A stretch of 64,000 bases of DNA from Dasypus novemcinctus. Taxonomy: Eukaryota > Chordata > Mammalia > Cingulata > Dasypodidae. The stretch spans positions 4,223,501 to 4,287,500 of the forward strand of contig NC_080698.1 of assembly GCF_030445035.2 (NCBI RefSeq), given 5' to 3'. Below are positions 44,701 through 57,821 of this stretch, piece after piece (the stretch's first letter is position 1; each line of letters begins with the position of its first letter). The translations under genes were made by a program, and so were the position numbers. The notes under the pieces are model-generated. The model was not told where the DNA came from and searched no databases. It worked only from the letters and a program-made list of their open reading frames with translations.

Positions 44701-46298
44701 TCTGCTTGGGCATCTCCGGCTTTTGGCCTCTGCTCAGGTAGGCTCTTCTGTGAAAAATCAGGCCTCTTTCCGTTTCCTTATTGGTTATGTTGTGCCACCC
44801 AGTCTTCTTCCATTGGCTTCTCATCAGTTACTTTAAAGTTGGAGGGCATTTTTGCCAGAGAAATGTGATGTTTGGGGTTTTGGAGCATCTCCAGGCTCAA
44901 AGAGAAGATGTGCTGTTTTTCTGCAAGATTGGGTATCGGTTTATCTAAACACATAGCCCCTCAGGTAAATACTGGCCTGGATCGTTGGAGGTAGGTGATG
45001 AAATCCACACTCCAGACGTGTGAGTTGGAGGGCATGTGGCTGGTGAAGTCACAGCCTCACTGGGCTGTTTCTCAGTTGCTGACTCGCAGTTCTCTTTCTC
45101 GACCCCCCGAAGACCGTCACTTCTTGGATCTCTGCATCTCCAGTCCAGGGTAATGCCTTGTGTGCAGTCTGTGCTGAAGAACATTCCCGAGGAAACTTGA
45201 AGAATTAATCTTCAGTTTGTTGATTTCATCAGCCTATTAACGGAAACCATACCTATTTTTGATACAGTGGGTGAGATTTAAACTATTTTTCAGTTATAGA
45301 AGTTTAGAGCTAGAAGCACATATGCCACTCTATTACTGTACTCGTCTGATGCTCAGGAAATCCTTGTGCCTGCCCAGAATTCCTGGTCTGAGTGAATGGC
45401 ATCACCACTGCCGGTGTCCCTGGAGCCAGTCTAGGTTTCCCTCCTTGCCTTGCCTCCTCTGCACTTCTCTGCATTCTTGATTCTACTTCCTAAATACATC
45501 TCCTGCTTTACACCCTCATCACTGTGTGCCCAGATCCTGGCTGCCCTCGTTTTAAGTCATCGTTCACCTAGAGAGATGTTCAGTTATTTCCTTACCTGTC
45601 CCCAGCTTCTAGTCTTATCCTTCCAGTCTGATCTGCACTTTGCTGTCAGGGAGATTTGTTTAACTGTCATCTCTGATTGCTGCTCCCTTGCTCTTTGGCT
45701 TCTGAGTGCTAGCCTTCAGTGCTCATTTATTAATTCAGTGAAATGTGTGTATGCATTTTGAGGAAACACTCTACAGGCCCAAGATGAGTAAAATGGACAC
45801 AGGCATTACACGGTACTGAGCTTATCAGTTAGTCTAGGGGGAGACGCAGATTGTTAATCACAGTCACACTTATAATTATGTAACCACAGTTGTGATAAGG
45901 GTCATCCTGGGAGAGGGCAGAGTGCTGAGAGCTTGGCACCTACGAGCTGTGGGGAGCGGAAGGGTTGGAACAGGACCCAGGCCCTTCAGCTGTGCTGGTT
46001 GGCTGGCCCACCAGGCCTTTGGGGGGCTGGCCCTTGCTTAGCCACCCGGCTTGTCTCATCTGCTCTGCACATAGGACGATCGCCTTCACACTGAGCCCTC
46101 CCAGGTCTCTTGGAAAGCCTCTCCCGTCGTCACCAATTTTAGGTCTTAGCTCAAACACACAAAAAAAGAATTTCTCTGGAATACCTTCCATGAACTCCCA
46201 GAGGCAGATTTGGGGAGGAACAGCTCCCTCTGTCTCTCTGTAAGAGACTGCAAACAACTTGAGGCAGGGACCTTCCTAATATGTCCAGCAGAGGCTTT

Positions 46299-46463
46299 CA
46301 TTTATTAATTTATTTTACTTATTTTTACAGAAGCTTTAGATTACATAAATGTTAATCTCAAATATCGGGGGTCCTGTGGGACCACTTTCCCCCATTAACA
46401 ACTCCTTTGGTAATATGGTACATTTGCTAGAATTGGTGAGCACGTACTGAGCGCTGCTCCAAT
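46299..46463 (-). mobile_element. Short L1-type 3'-end insertion
   Basis: T-rich left end (poly(A) of a minus-strand insert), then CAGAAGCTTTAGATTACATA, then a GGGGGTCCTGTGGGACCAC clause reminiscent of L1 3' sequence. The flanks repeat AGAGGCTTT at 46290-46298 and 46464-46472. Confidence 0.55.
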
Positions 46464-46554
46464 AGAGGCTTTGAGAGACCCGGTTGTGGGGCCAGTTGGG
46501 AGTGGGGGGTGCGGGAGCCAGGTAAGATGGGGAACTGAACATGCAATCCCTCTT

Positions 46555-46925
46555 TTTTTTTTTTTTAAAGATTTATTTATTTATTTAATTTCCCCCCCTC
46601 CCCTGGTTGTCTGTTCTTGGTGTCTATTTGCTGCGTCTTGTTTCTTTGTCCGCTTCTGTTGTCAGCGGCACGGGAAGTGTGGGCGGCGCCATTCCTGGGC
46701 AGGCTGCTCTTTCTTTTCATGCTGGGCGGCTTTCCTCACGGGCGCACTCCTTGCGCGTGGGGGCTCCCCCACGCGGGGGACACCCCTGCGTGGCACGGCA
46801 CTCCTTGCGCGCATCAGCGCTGCGCATGGCCAGCTCCACACGGGTCAAGGAGGCCCGGGGTTTGAACCGCGGACCTCCCATGTGGTAGACGGACGCCCTA
46901 ACCACTGGGCCAAAGTCCGTTTCCC
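46555..46925 (-). mobile_element. DAS-III SINE, minus strand, 12-bp target duplication
   Basis: Full-length DAS-III in reverse: T-run and ATTTATTTATTT tail, CG-rich body, and the tRNA-like head at the right end. On the minus strand the A box reads TGGCCCAGTGG and the B box GGTTCAAACCC. Exact flanking repeats GCAATCCCTCTT lie at 46543-46554 and 46926-46937. The CpG content is well kept, so it is one of the youngest repeats in the window. Confidence 0.95.
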
Positions 46926-46996
46926 GCAATCCCTCTTGATTAATCTTCTGAGAGGAAGACCAGTTCTGAAAAGTTGGGGATAAACTCCTTGGACTG

Positions 46997-48430
46997 ATTT
47001 TTTTTTTTTTTAAATCGCTGAAAGCTTACTGTTATTAAAAAAGCAAAATGAAACAAAACAAAAAAAATCCTATACTTTTTACATTGTCCCTTCAAGTCTC
47101 AGAACACTGAATGGTACCATTTAATGATGTTATATTAAAAAGTCCACTGGCTACTTAAAGTGACTGCAAGTATTTTTTTAAAACCATGTTCTGGTACTAA
47201 AGTGGTTTGAACTCTTAGAAAATTGATGTAATATTAAGTATTAAGGTTTCCAGTTCCCACATAAAAGCCAAATTTTTAAATCGAAAAATTTAGTAAAAAT
47301 CCAAGGCTAAAATGAAATAATAGAAAACAAAACACAAAAATATTGTAAGAAATAGGATTTCCCCCTCAGAATTAGGTAAAAAATACAATCAACACCCACT
47401 GTATTTCACAGTCTTACTCACAAATACATGTAGCCTGATTAGCATGTCAGCCTCTGTGATCTTACACTGGCCCTAGTCAGAAGTTTAAAAAGAAAAAAAT
47501 GTTAGGTAGTTAATCTTCATAAATCCTGGTATCCAAATGAATGAAAACATCCTGGCTTTGGTACGGTTACAGAAGTCCAGCTGGAAATTGTTCAAAAGGA
47601 CCCTGGCTTGTGGGGAGGGGAATTGAGGGGGAGGCACCCCAAACCCTAGTCAGAGGTGAAATAGTGGAACATGGCCATAGCAAACTCTATGTGGTACTCG
47701 AGGCAAATGCATCTTAAAAAAAAAAAAAACAGGTTCTTGATCAGAATTATCTGGACCAACTGTTTTTCGAAGAACAACCTCAGGAAATGGTTTGAAGCTG
47801 GGAAATAATCTGGTGGTGGCCTGGGGTCTAATGAGAGACAATTTAGGAAACAAATGGTTTACTGTTCTGTGGCATCTCAAAAAGTTTCCCCACTTGAGCT
47901 AGCCTTTGTCCATCGTGAAGCGTCTGCATCTACCTCCAGGGGGCTTCCTTTGCCCCTGGTCAGCAGAGGGGCCTGAAAGAGGGTTGACCCGCTGATTTCT
48001 CATCTCTGGGCGAAGTTCGAAATTAAATCTTCTGGTACTAAGAGTGTCATTTACTCTGCTGTCTCAAGTCTCCTTCACATTTTCCCCCCATTTTCCCGGT
48101 ATCATGATCAAAGGGGGGTGGAAAGGGTTGTGAGGGCACCAGGAGCAGAAGCCAGTGGTGGGGGCGGACCACGTCTGAGTGGCCTTCAGCGCTGGGGTGA
48201 TTTTGAGCCCATTCCTCACTTGCTGATTTGTTACCCCACCTAGCTTTCCCAATGGCTGTGAACGGTGGTGGTGATCTCTGTTCTACAGGGAGGATGTGTC
48301 TGTTGTTGAGTGGAGTAACGGTGAGAGGCACTCTTCCCGTGTCCACTGCACTGCGATGCTGTTCTGCGTGTTTGCCATCAGTGAACTTTGATCACGCTTA
48401 AAGGGCCCCTCTGTGGAACTTTGAAATTCC
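46997..48430 (-). pseudogene. Probable processed pseudogene, parent not identified
   Basis: The left end is a T-run (46998-47011), the poly(A) tail of a minus-strand insert. The flanks AACTCCTTGGACTG (46983-46996) and GATTCCTAGGACTG (48431-48444) match at 11 of 14 positions, a plausible decayed target duplication. About 0.9 kb of AT-rich 3'-UTR-like sequence is followed, reading leftward, by a gene-like portion (about 47890-48400). Its translations include pieces such as RRFNFELRPEMRNQ and GPSADQGQRKPPGGRC, ending in a stop near 47905, and the frame is interrupted upstream. I do not recognise the parent. It could instead be a diverged transposon. Confidence 0.4.
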
Positions 48431-49289
48431 GATTCCTAGGACTGCAGTCCCGGCTCCTCTGACATGGCTTTCTCCTTTATATGCACGTGCATGGCTCTTA
48501 GGCCATTCTGTTTTTTTAACTCTATATTGCAAAAGCTAGGGGAAAATATGTGAATAACATCAAACTTGGCTTAATGTTCTGCCATATTGGTCTTCTGTAT
48601 TAGATATTTTAGTGTAAGTTTTGCTCTCTCAGAATGACTTATTTAAAGTTCATTTTAGATTTAGGAAAAAGGATCTGTAACAAATATTCCTGGACAGATT
48701 ACAAACCTAGCGTATACCGTGTTCATGATTGCTTTTAAAAAATCTTGCCTGCCTTTTTATTTAGCAGTGGACAAATGCATAGCAATTGAATTTTAAGGTA
48801 AAGTTTACCTTTCTGTTTTACCTCATTTTCTGCAAGTTTATTGGCATAAAGTATTTTAAGTGGTACTAAAGTAATTTGGAATGAGAATATTGTGAACAGT
48901 TTCAGGGCTTGATTTTGTCTTTTACTTTTCTCTTTTATGAGTATTTGCTAATTATCTTGTGAAGGAAAATGCTTTTTCAGAAATAAATGAAGAGAATGTA
49001 ATTGGCAGAGTACATTAAAATTGCAGTTTTGGGAAAGATAAAGGTTTTAAGGAGAAAATAGAACCTGACTGAATTTTACCTGATTTACTTACTGGATTTT
49101 GACTATTATGTGCCACTGGTGAGGGCTCTTGCTATCACAAGGTGAAGTTGTTTTCAAGATGCCATTACGCTTTTAGATGACCAGTAATTCCCTCAGGCAG
49201 TCTTTTGAATGGTTGTATATTTGGCTGTAACTTCATTTCTCAGGCTAAAAAGCATTTTTCTAAACTTCTCAGAAGTTTGTGGCTTTTTT

Positions 49290-51560
49290 TGGTTGTTTTA
49301 TATATATATTTATATTTTTTTTACATTTTTACTGGAGAAGTTGTGAACTTATAAAACAATCATGTACATGTGTATTAGTCAGGATTCCCTAGGGAAACAG
49401 AATCAACAAGGGATATCTGTTGATAGTAAGAGATTTATCAGGGTCTCTCCTGCAGCCGAGGGGATGCACAAGTCCAGGTTCCACAGGCAGGCTGCAACCA
49501 GGAGGTTTCATTGCAACCAATGAAAGTCCAGTGAAGATTCTTGATGAGTTCTGGGAGATGATGGCTGTCCAAAGACTAGCTGGGAAATTCTCTTTCAATG
49601 CTGGAGTCACTTCCACTTTGAAGGGATTCAGCTGATTGTTAAGCGTCACTCACTGCTGATGGCAATCTCCCTGACTGATGTAATTATAACCAGCTATCTA
49701 AGATTTACTACTGCAGTAAAGTCAGTGGTGACTAAAGTCCATATAAATGCCCTTGTCTTACAGTTAGCCTAGTGCTTGCTTGACCAAACAGCTGGGCATA
49801 GTTACTGGCCGAGTTGACACAATAGCCTAACCATCACAGTCCACCCCTTGTCAACTCGGCCACCATACACATTACCTTAAACCATACTTAGTCTCTAAGT
49901 AAAAACAATAACAGGCATGCATATATATATATATATATTTCCACCTAACAATGTTCAACTCCCCTGCCTACAACCGGAAACACATTAATTCCATACAGAA
50001 TAGGGTGCAAGTTATTGGGTAATATTCACTCTCAAACTTGACATCCTCAAATATTATGACATAAAATGGATACAACTTGTTATATAATAAGGGGGAAGAA
50101 GGCAAAGAAATGCATTTTGTGGACATACTATCATCATAATGAAACAAGGAAGAAAGATTCATGATCATTATAGTCCTCGTTTCTATAACTGGTCATGTGG
50201 TTGAAGTTCATATTTATCTCTACCTTCTTCCACCACCCATTCCATGTTCCCTTTACCCTCAGCAAGCACTTCAGCTGGCCATGGTTCTTTACCTGGTGGG
50301 ATGACCAAACTTTCGTTCCTGAAGATTCTGGGACATTGTTAGTCCTGCTTGGATTGGGTTGTTGCAGTTTTCCATTGACTTTAATCGTAAGACATGGCAG
50401 TACTAGGATTTACCCTAGAGGATCTCCTGTATTTCAGGCAAACTCTTCTTTACCCCCATTATGTAGATGCAGTCCTATTTCCCCTTGAAGTCAGGATCCA
50501 TCACCCCAGCCAGTATAGTAATTCCCTTCTTTGACTTGATTCAGAGGTAAGAGGACCCCAGAGTGGCTAGGTGGCAGTTTTAACTTACAGTTCAGTGGAA
50601 TCATTGCTGTGTTCCCTCGTGGCACTCCTCCTTTTGGGACTAAAACCTATAGATCAGCAGAGTTTGAGGTTGCAGGGACAGGAAGCCAAAATTTTCCTAG
50701 TGGGTCACTAGGGGTGATAGTGAGCAATACCGTTCACATTTCCACCCCTTGGTTCCTGGACCTGTGGATCCTGGTTATGGGAGAAACGGCACCATAGAGC
50801 ATACACAGCCTCCTGGAGAACGTTGCCCCAGCCCTGCAAGGTATTGCCACCAAGTTGGTGCCCGAATTGAGTCTTCAAAAGGCCATTCCACCATTCTATC
50901 AATCCAGCTGCTTCAGAGTGATGGGGAACATGGTAAGGCCAATGAATTCCATTGGCATGTGCCCATTCCTGCACCTCATTTGCTGTGAAATGGGTTCCTT
51001 GATCGGAAGCAATGCTGTGTGGAGTTGACACAATAGCCTAACCATCACAACATGTGTGGAAGTCCCATATCACACCCCTCCACCAACACATTATGTTGCT
51101 GTGGAACGTTTGTTACAGATGATGAGATAATGAGATAATATCAAAATAGTACCACCAACTATGGTCCTTAGTGTATATTTGGTATATTTTTTCCATACCC
51201 CCTATTAACACAGTACTTCTTTGGCAGTGATGCAAGAATATTCTACAGTATTGCTGTTAACCTTAGTCCATAGGTTACATTAATTGTACTTTTCCCAGTC
51301 TTCTCCACATTCTTACCACCTTGCAATAATAATGTACGTTTGTTCCAGTTCAGAGGACACTCTTGCATTTGTACCATCAACCACAATTCTCATCCATCTC
51401 TGGACTCACTGTGTTATTCAGTCCCCGGATTATTCTCTAGCTTTGTTTCAGTTGATATTTACATCCCTAGACTGCCCTTTTATAAACTAGCTGCATTAGG
51501 TCTCCTCACGAACACTGATGTGTTACCATCCACAGTTTTTAACAGTTATTTGTTATTAAT
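49290..51560 (-). mobile_element. L1-type 3' end interrupted by an ERVL copy
   Basis: The left part (49290-49370) and right part (51055 to about 51560) join into one L1-like 3' region: AAGTTGTGAACTTATAAAAC, then CCCATATCACACCCCTCCAC, then TTGTTACAGATGATGAGA and CACTTTTCCCAGT-like words. A related copy lies at 52742-52960. The orientation is inferred from the T-rich left end. Confidence 0.55.
49371..51049 (-). mobile_element. Broken ERVL provirus copy with LTR
   Basis: A class III (ERVL-type) retrovirus fossil on the minus strand. The LTR at the left end (about 49371-49846) ends GACTAATACA and begins TGTGATGGTTAGGCTATTG on the minus strand, resembling MLT2-like ERVL LTRs. The internal part includes a stretch of pol integrase (about 50708-51031). 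A short copy of the LTR outer end, about 28 bp, recurs at the right end (about 51022-51049). The flanks carry an exact 5-bp duplication, ACATG, at 49366-49370 and 51050-51054, the size expected for ERVL. The copy is clearly broken and internally incomplete. It inserted into an older L1-type 3' end, so it postdates that element; a lineage-specific mammalian age is likely. Confidence 0.85.
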
Positions 51561-52741
51561 GTTTATTGGGTGAGTCTTTGGGGATGCTGGGGGATTTTCT
51601 CTATTTAATTGATTGCTGGGGCAGGTAACTCACATGGTGTATCAGGATTGGAGGAACACCAGAAATGTCAGACTGGATTTATTGTAGTTCTGTTTCCCTA
51701 GGAATTAGAAAGGAATAGGTAAAAGGGAGGCATTGTATTTAATATTGCTACAGGTAAAAATGCAGTAGCCTGGCATCAGTTGGACCTGGAGTCCCAACTG
51801 GGACACCCCTGACCTGGTTGTAGGGCCAGGGCAGGTTAAGTCCCTAACCTCGTAGGCCCTGCTTTCCCAGCCATAAAGTGGTAGGAAACCTTCATTTTAC
51901 TGCTGGTTGTGAGGAATTATATAACAAATGTAAAGTGCCCAGTACATTCAGAGATTTCCAGTAATTCTGTCCACTTTTGAGACCTGCGTTAAAACTGAAA
52001 TTCTAAAATGGACAATGTAGCTGTGGAGGTTTTTTGAATTTGAAATAAGACACTGGAAGAACAGCTACGGTTTTGCTGTACTGCTCCTTTCTGTGTACAC
52101 CTGTTTAGGTTAGTACTAGATTTTTAAGAAAGTAGGATGCATAAGGGTGCTCTATAACAGAGACCTAACAAATCAAAACAAAATTGGTGTTTCATAGAAC
52201 TTTGAAGGGAACAAGTGAACTTTCTAAAGTGGTGAAAATTCTCAGATGATGTTATTCCTTTGCTGCTCTCACGTTAATACCTGTTGGACCTTCCTCTTCT
52301 TTCAAGGCCTCAGGACTGCTCTGTGACGAGAAGGGCTGCCCTTGGGTCATTTTTAACCGTTAATGACATTTCAGTCAGCCAGGTCAGCATGCGGTGACCT
52401 CTTTAATATAAGTTCATGCTTTCCATTGGTTTTGAGAAGAGTTCATCACAGTTGCTTAAATGGGGAGCCATTAGAGAGTCTTCAGAATCAACCTTCTCCT
52501 TAACCTTTACAAAAGTTATCTCGCTGCTTTTACCAAAATCTTAGCCTTACCCAGACTGGTGTTCTCCTTTCCTAAACCAGCCAGGGCTAGCACTCCTGCT
52601 GGCTGCCTTTGTTTCCCCACTTCGGGGAATGGTGTTGCACTGCTGCCTGTCTGTGGGCTGCCCTGTTCTTGACCCCTGCCCTTCTCAAGGGTGCTCCACT
52701 CTTGCTTGTACATACCTCACCTCAGCTAACTTGCATAGTTA

Positions 52742-52960
52742 TCTTTTTTTTCTTTTCTAGAGAAGTTGTGGGTTTACGGGACAATCATGCATAAAATAGA
52801 GGATTCCCATAGACCAACCTATTTTCAACCCTTGCCTTGGTGTAGCACCTTTGTTAAAACTGAAAACACGTTTTTATAGTTGTACTATTAACGGCAGTCC
52901 CTGGTTTAACCTTAGCGTCACTGTTTGTATAGTGCAGTTCCATAGATCATGTAGCTTACC
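52742..52960 (-). repeat. L1-type 3' end fragment
   Basis: GAGAAGTTGTGGGTTTACGG, then AATCATGCATAAAATAGAGG, then CACTGTTTGTATAGTGCAGT resemble the same L1-type 3' region that hosts the ERVL at 49371-51049. The T-rich left end suggests minus-strand insertion. Confidence 0.6.
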
Positions 52961-53189
52961 TCCTTTGAAAGATTCGAAAGGACAGGGACTGTGTGCCCTG
53001 CACTGTTAGGGATCAAATATTTGTTAATGAAAAGAGGCTCAGTCTTGTTCCTTCCTCAGCCTGGAGGAATTGAGGCTTTCAACAGTGTATTTTCATGGAA
53101 ATTAGTTTACTTCATAAACTTCTTAATGGAAAAGTAAATTGAATGCATAACTGTGTGCAGGAGGTCAACATTTTAGTAACCTTTGCCTT

Positions 53190-53700
53190 TTCTGAATTAT
53201 GAAGGCAGCACATAAAAAGTGGAAAAGAAGATCATAAAAAGAAAAATGATATTTTGTATTCTGTAACCTCCATAATTTAGCATTTTGATAATTCTGTATA
53301 TGTGTGTGTTATACACAAATTATATGCTTTTTAAAAACTTGGAATCATACACTATGAAATTTCAGTGTATGAATTTTTTTACTTAACACATTGTGAGAAT
53401 TTTCTTGAGATTATGAATAGCTTCAAAATACAGTGGCACAGTGTCAATGTGGATATAATGTGATATATTTAACCATTTCCTTATTCTAAATCTTTAGGCT
53501 GTTTCTGAATTTTTTTGTACATGTTAATGTCACTGAGAATTGTCTTTTATTTCTTTAAGGCATATATCAAGTAGTAAGATTAGTAAACCAAGGATATTAA
53601 TTATTTTTAAAAGGCTCTTAATATATGTATTGCCAAATTGCATTTCAGAAAGGTAATTTGCTGTCTCACCAGTGTAAGAGAATCCCCAAATGATCTTGTC
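53190..53700. repeat. Old L1-derived fragment
   Basis: TTTTTTACTTAACACATTG, then ATATTTAACCATTTCCTTAT, then TATATGTATTGCCAAATTGC follow a well-known old L1-derived sequence. Strongly diverged, orientation uncertain. Confidence 0.5.
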
Positions 53701-56700
53701 TTTTAACTTGAAGTTAATTATATGTTAGACGCCAATATTTTTGTTTTTGGGTAGTTGTCTTTTTTTTTTTCCCCTAATCAAACGTTTCTTTTTGTCCAAT
53801 TTTTAATGACTGCCTTTATCACAATATCAGCAGGGAAATAAGATGATAAACTGAGTTTGACAGTGTCAATAAAAGCTTGGAAGAGAGGATAAGTTTTCAA
53901 ATTCTCTGTAACTTCCAACTTATATCTTGTTTTTCTGGCAACAGTAATTGTGGGGTGGCTTTATTTTGGAATAATTTCTACACATCAACTTTTTAAGTCA
54001 TTATTTATCGTGTGAGCACTTCAAGCCAAAGATGTCACCCTACTAATTTTTAAATCTCTTTTATTCTTAGGTGGAAATGGTGCCACACTGAGCAATTTTC
54101 ATCACTTTTAACGTTTAGGAATTTGAGCTTGTCGGCTGCATTGCTGGCTCAAGTTTTGTGGCTTGGATGTTTAACCTCTCTGTACACAAATACCGTGCAC
54201 TATACATCAGTTAATGATTGGCCTGGCTCCCAAATACATTGCTTCCTTGGTATATCCTGGGTTATACCTTGTTTTACTTAGAGGAAATAAAGATTACTTA
54301 AACTAGTACATCAAGGGATTGGTCTGCATTGGCAATGTAGGTACTGCCTCGAGAGTCTGGGGCAGGCTTCTCAACCTGCTGTTCCCAGTCCTCTCAATGG
54401 CCCTGAGTCCATTAAAATTGACTACTTGGAAGAAAACTTCTAGCTAGAACAATAAAAAGGCACCCACAGTTCTGCCACTGAAGATCGACTATAGTAAGCA
54501 GGTGCTTCCTTGGAAAATAGTTTCTTAGAGATTTAGAGGTACAGTTTTCCTTGGTTTGTACATATCTACTAATACACAATTGGCTTTAACCTTTTAATTT
54601 ATAGTCACTGCAGAATGGTCCTACATGATAACCACCTGGTAATATTCCATCCATCCAGTGACCAACTCTGAATTCTTCTGTGACCTTGGACCTGCTGACC
54701 TGTTGATAGTTTTATCATTGATTTGTAGCTGATCCTGACAGGCCCCAAGAGGAGGACTGCCTCTTTATAAGTGTGGACTGTTTACGTTGGAGGAAAAGAG
54801 CAACAGTGGTGACTGCATGGTAGTTGTGCTGGTCTCCATTTGTCTGGAGACTGGATATTCCTGGAGGGACTTATTCCAGGTCTTCCTTCCGCCCTGAACC
54901 GCTTTTCTTGTTGGTATCTGCAGTTTAATCAGTAAGGCCAGAGGGTCCTCTTCTTGGAGAGAGCATCCATTCCTTCACTTAGGTTGGCTTTTCTCTGTGC
55001 ATATAGTTTAGTCTGATATTTCCCATGGTTAAGGACCACAGTTTTCCATTTTTTGGTATGTTTGTAAAAGATACAAGATAATTTCCATGTATAAGATACT
55101 TAAATACAGTTTTAGCGTGGCTTTGCAAAAACTCAAGTTTTAGTTGTCTGTATTAGAGGGAAGGCATGCACAAAGATTTTTGAAAACCTATTTAGTATGT
55201 TTGGGAAGTGGGAAGCTTTGTATATTTGACTGTTGGTGGTCCGATGGGGGGGATTTAAAACAACCTCCCTTTCTTATGCCAGAGAGTGGTCCAGAGACGC
55301 TGCAGGCTGAGCCACCTGTCCTCAGTGTGCTGTTCTGTCCATCTTCTCTTGGGGACATACATGAGTAGGAGACTTGTTTGGTATACAGATACGGACCAGA
55401 CTGCAGTGGCGGTGATGTCAATGAGAAGCTAAAAGTGGCTTTGATAAGAATAGCGGTGAATTCCAAATTGACAGTGAGTTTGACAGAGGCTGCTTCTACG
55501 ACTGTTTTCATCAGCTTGCAAAATGTGTGTAGGGCCACCCACGCTTCCTTCCTCCTCTCCAGCCACACCCACCCACTTCTGTTGCTTCTGCTCTCTGAGC
55601 TGAGAGCATCGGTATATTCTCATAGCACATACCAGCACTTGTTTCCCAATACGAATTCCCATCTTATCAACACTCCTGGCGAGTTGGCTTGTGTCATTAG
55701 GTCCAGCCTAGTCGTGTGCAAGTGTGAGCATATGCTAAAAAAGAAGTTTGGTTTAGGATGGCCTCTTTCAGCAGTATATTAACTTTTGGAGAGAAATATT
55801 TTTAAAATGGTTACAAAGCTGTGTGTGTATGTGTGCGTATTATCCTATTTTGTAAAAAATATGTCTCAGTATATATCATACATAAAAATTGATTTTAGAA
55901 GGCTGTGTACCAAAATGATAACCAGTTATCAGAGAGAGTGTGATGATGATTTTTTAAAATTACCTTTCTCATCTATATATTCTAATTGTCTTTTTTTCCT
56001 ACACTAAACAGATATTTTCTTCATAAATACATAAAAAACAAAAATACTAAAACAAGGAAATTGTTAAGTAAGAAAAGCAGGATATAAAATTAGGTATAGA
56101 ATGGTCATACCTTTGTCACGTAAAATAGAGAAGAAGCTGTGCGTAAGCATTTACAGAAAGACCTCCAAAATGTCAATAGGGTTGCTCTTCGGTGGTAGGA
56201 CTATGGATGCCTTTTATTCTTTTTACTTTCTATTCTGTGATTTTTAAGTTTTCTGTAAGTCTGTTACTCTTGGGAAAAAATTGTAAAGGAACATTAAGTC
56301 CTTTATGAAAGTGTAAATTTGGTAGAAGATCACCTTACTGTCATTTTAAAAGCAAATACTTAGACTTTGTGGAGTGTTTTATTGAAAAATCATCAGACGT
56401 TTGATGCCCAGCTTAGAGACATTAATTTCTTTATCTGACGCTCTTCCAGTGCTCAGTTTTAAATTGATACATTTTAGGAAACTGCACATCAGAGTTTTCA
56501 TGGAAGTGGAGGCGACACCAGCTTGGTCATCAATTCCCCTGCTGCCACCGGGGCGGTAGGCCGCCCTTAGTAGGATGGGTGGTGGTAGCTAGTGCCTGTG
56601 CCTGCGCTCCGGCCGGGCCTGTCCTCAGCACGCTGCCCGCGCTTCCACTAAGCGGCCGAGCTCCCTGAGGCCCCATGGTAGTGATTGGCTAGAGCTGGGA

Positions 56701-57761
56701 TTTGCACCCAGCTGTCTGCCACTAGTCATGTGCTAAACTGCTGGACCTGTCCCGGGACTGAGGGGGAGCAGGCTGGCCGGGAGAGGGGAGCAGGCCCAGC
56801 AGTGGAGGAGCTGCCGGACCAGAGGGCACCCCAGGGCTCGTTTCTAGGAGACGGGCCTGTGCCCATGGCCGTGTGCCCAGAGCTGTCTCCCTCCTCCTTC
56901 CCTCCCTTCCAGCAGTAGACTTGCTTTCATGTCCACAGGCCCTGTCCTCCTTCCCTTTTCCTATCCACTTGCCCCCACTTCTTTGCACTCCCGTTCCCCC
57001 AAGCTTATCTGAGCTTGGGCTTGATGATCACCTGACATGACTCATCTTTAGTGTGTCGTTTACATTTTGTTGACCTTGAATGGTTACGATTATTTGTGTG
57101 ACAGTTCAGTGCTATGGGAAGACCTGCAAGTCAGTACTCCTCCCTGGGCCATGATTTGGGCAGGGGTGGTCTGCTCTGGTTCTCTAAGTTTATCCTGTAG
57201 CCTCAGATGGAGAGCCTCGGAGCGAAGACGCTGTGTGTGTTCCCTGATGCTAGCGGTGGAATTGCCTTCCGCCTGCCTGCTGGGTGGCAGTGAGTTGCCC
57301 TCCTTGGCGGCAGTGAGTTGCCCTCCTTGGCTGTGGCAGTGGGTGTTTCATGATCCCCTCGGGCTTACTGAACTTGGGGTGAGCTTCAAAGCCAGGCTGA
57401 GCAGGATTGGCTTGGCCACTTTCTCATTGTCCCCCCCTTTCGGGCTCCTGGTGGGGACACAGTGAAAACTGCACCCCGGAGGCATCTAGGACGCGGTGAG
57501 GGGACTGTTAGCATTATTTCCTCCCCCTTCTGCCCCGAGTCGGTCATTAGAATAGTCTTCCTGACTTTGAAAAAGGCTCCTATAAGGGATTATAGAATTC
57601 ATAGAAGGAAGAAAACAGCAGGGGCGACTGGGCCACTAAAGGCAGATTTGGCCATTTTTATACTTTCGTCTACATCCAGCCATGAAGGTATATATTTTGA
57701 CTTTAAGCAAACTTAAATAGTACTAAACTAACTAAAATCTTTTTTCTTTATTTTCTTTTAG

Positions 57762-57821
57762 GAGAGAGAAGCAACTAACAAAACAGCGATAACACGGATT
57801 ATTCAGTTTGCAGTTTGCAGG
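57762..57821 (+). other. SNRK: Putative SNRK 5'-UTR exon (60 nt)
   Basis: A long pyrimidine tract ending TTTTCTTTTAG (AG at 57760-57761) is followed by 60 nt and a strong donor, GCAGG/GTATGT, at 57822. The exon contains no ATG, as suits an untranslated leader, and lies between the CpG-island promoter and the first coding exon in the correct orientation. If joined to the exon at 60708, it would put AGG before the first upstream ATG. Unconfirmed by transcript evidence here. Confidence 0.6.

Larger units (their letters stand above)
41764..57761 (+). other. SNRK: SNRK 5' intron 1
   Basis: Inferred from the promoter and the downstream exons. No other gene was recognised inside. It holds a MIR relic in reverse at 43068-43200, L2-like pieces at 44040-44400, 45440-45720 and 45990-46290, and the elements listed separately. 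47500-49290, 51560-52740 and 53700-57761 are mostly single-copy-looking AT-rich DNA; 56090-56285 resembles an L1 3' end. A 22-bp word is duplicated in tandem around 57285-57335 (GGCAGTGAGTTGCCCTCCTT). Confidence 0.6.

Noticed and set aside
50708-51031. 107-codon minus-strand frame as a host gene
   Set aside because: It is retroviral pol integrase sequence inside a broken ERVL copy bounded by an LTR and a 5-bp duplication.
54060-54110. Acceptor-like TTTTATTCTTAG as an extra SNRK leader exon
   Set aside because: A reasonable acceptor, but I found no convincing donor within the next several hundred bases.
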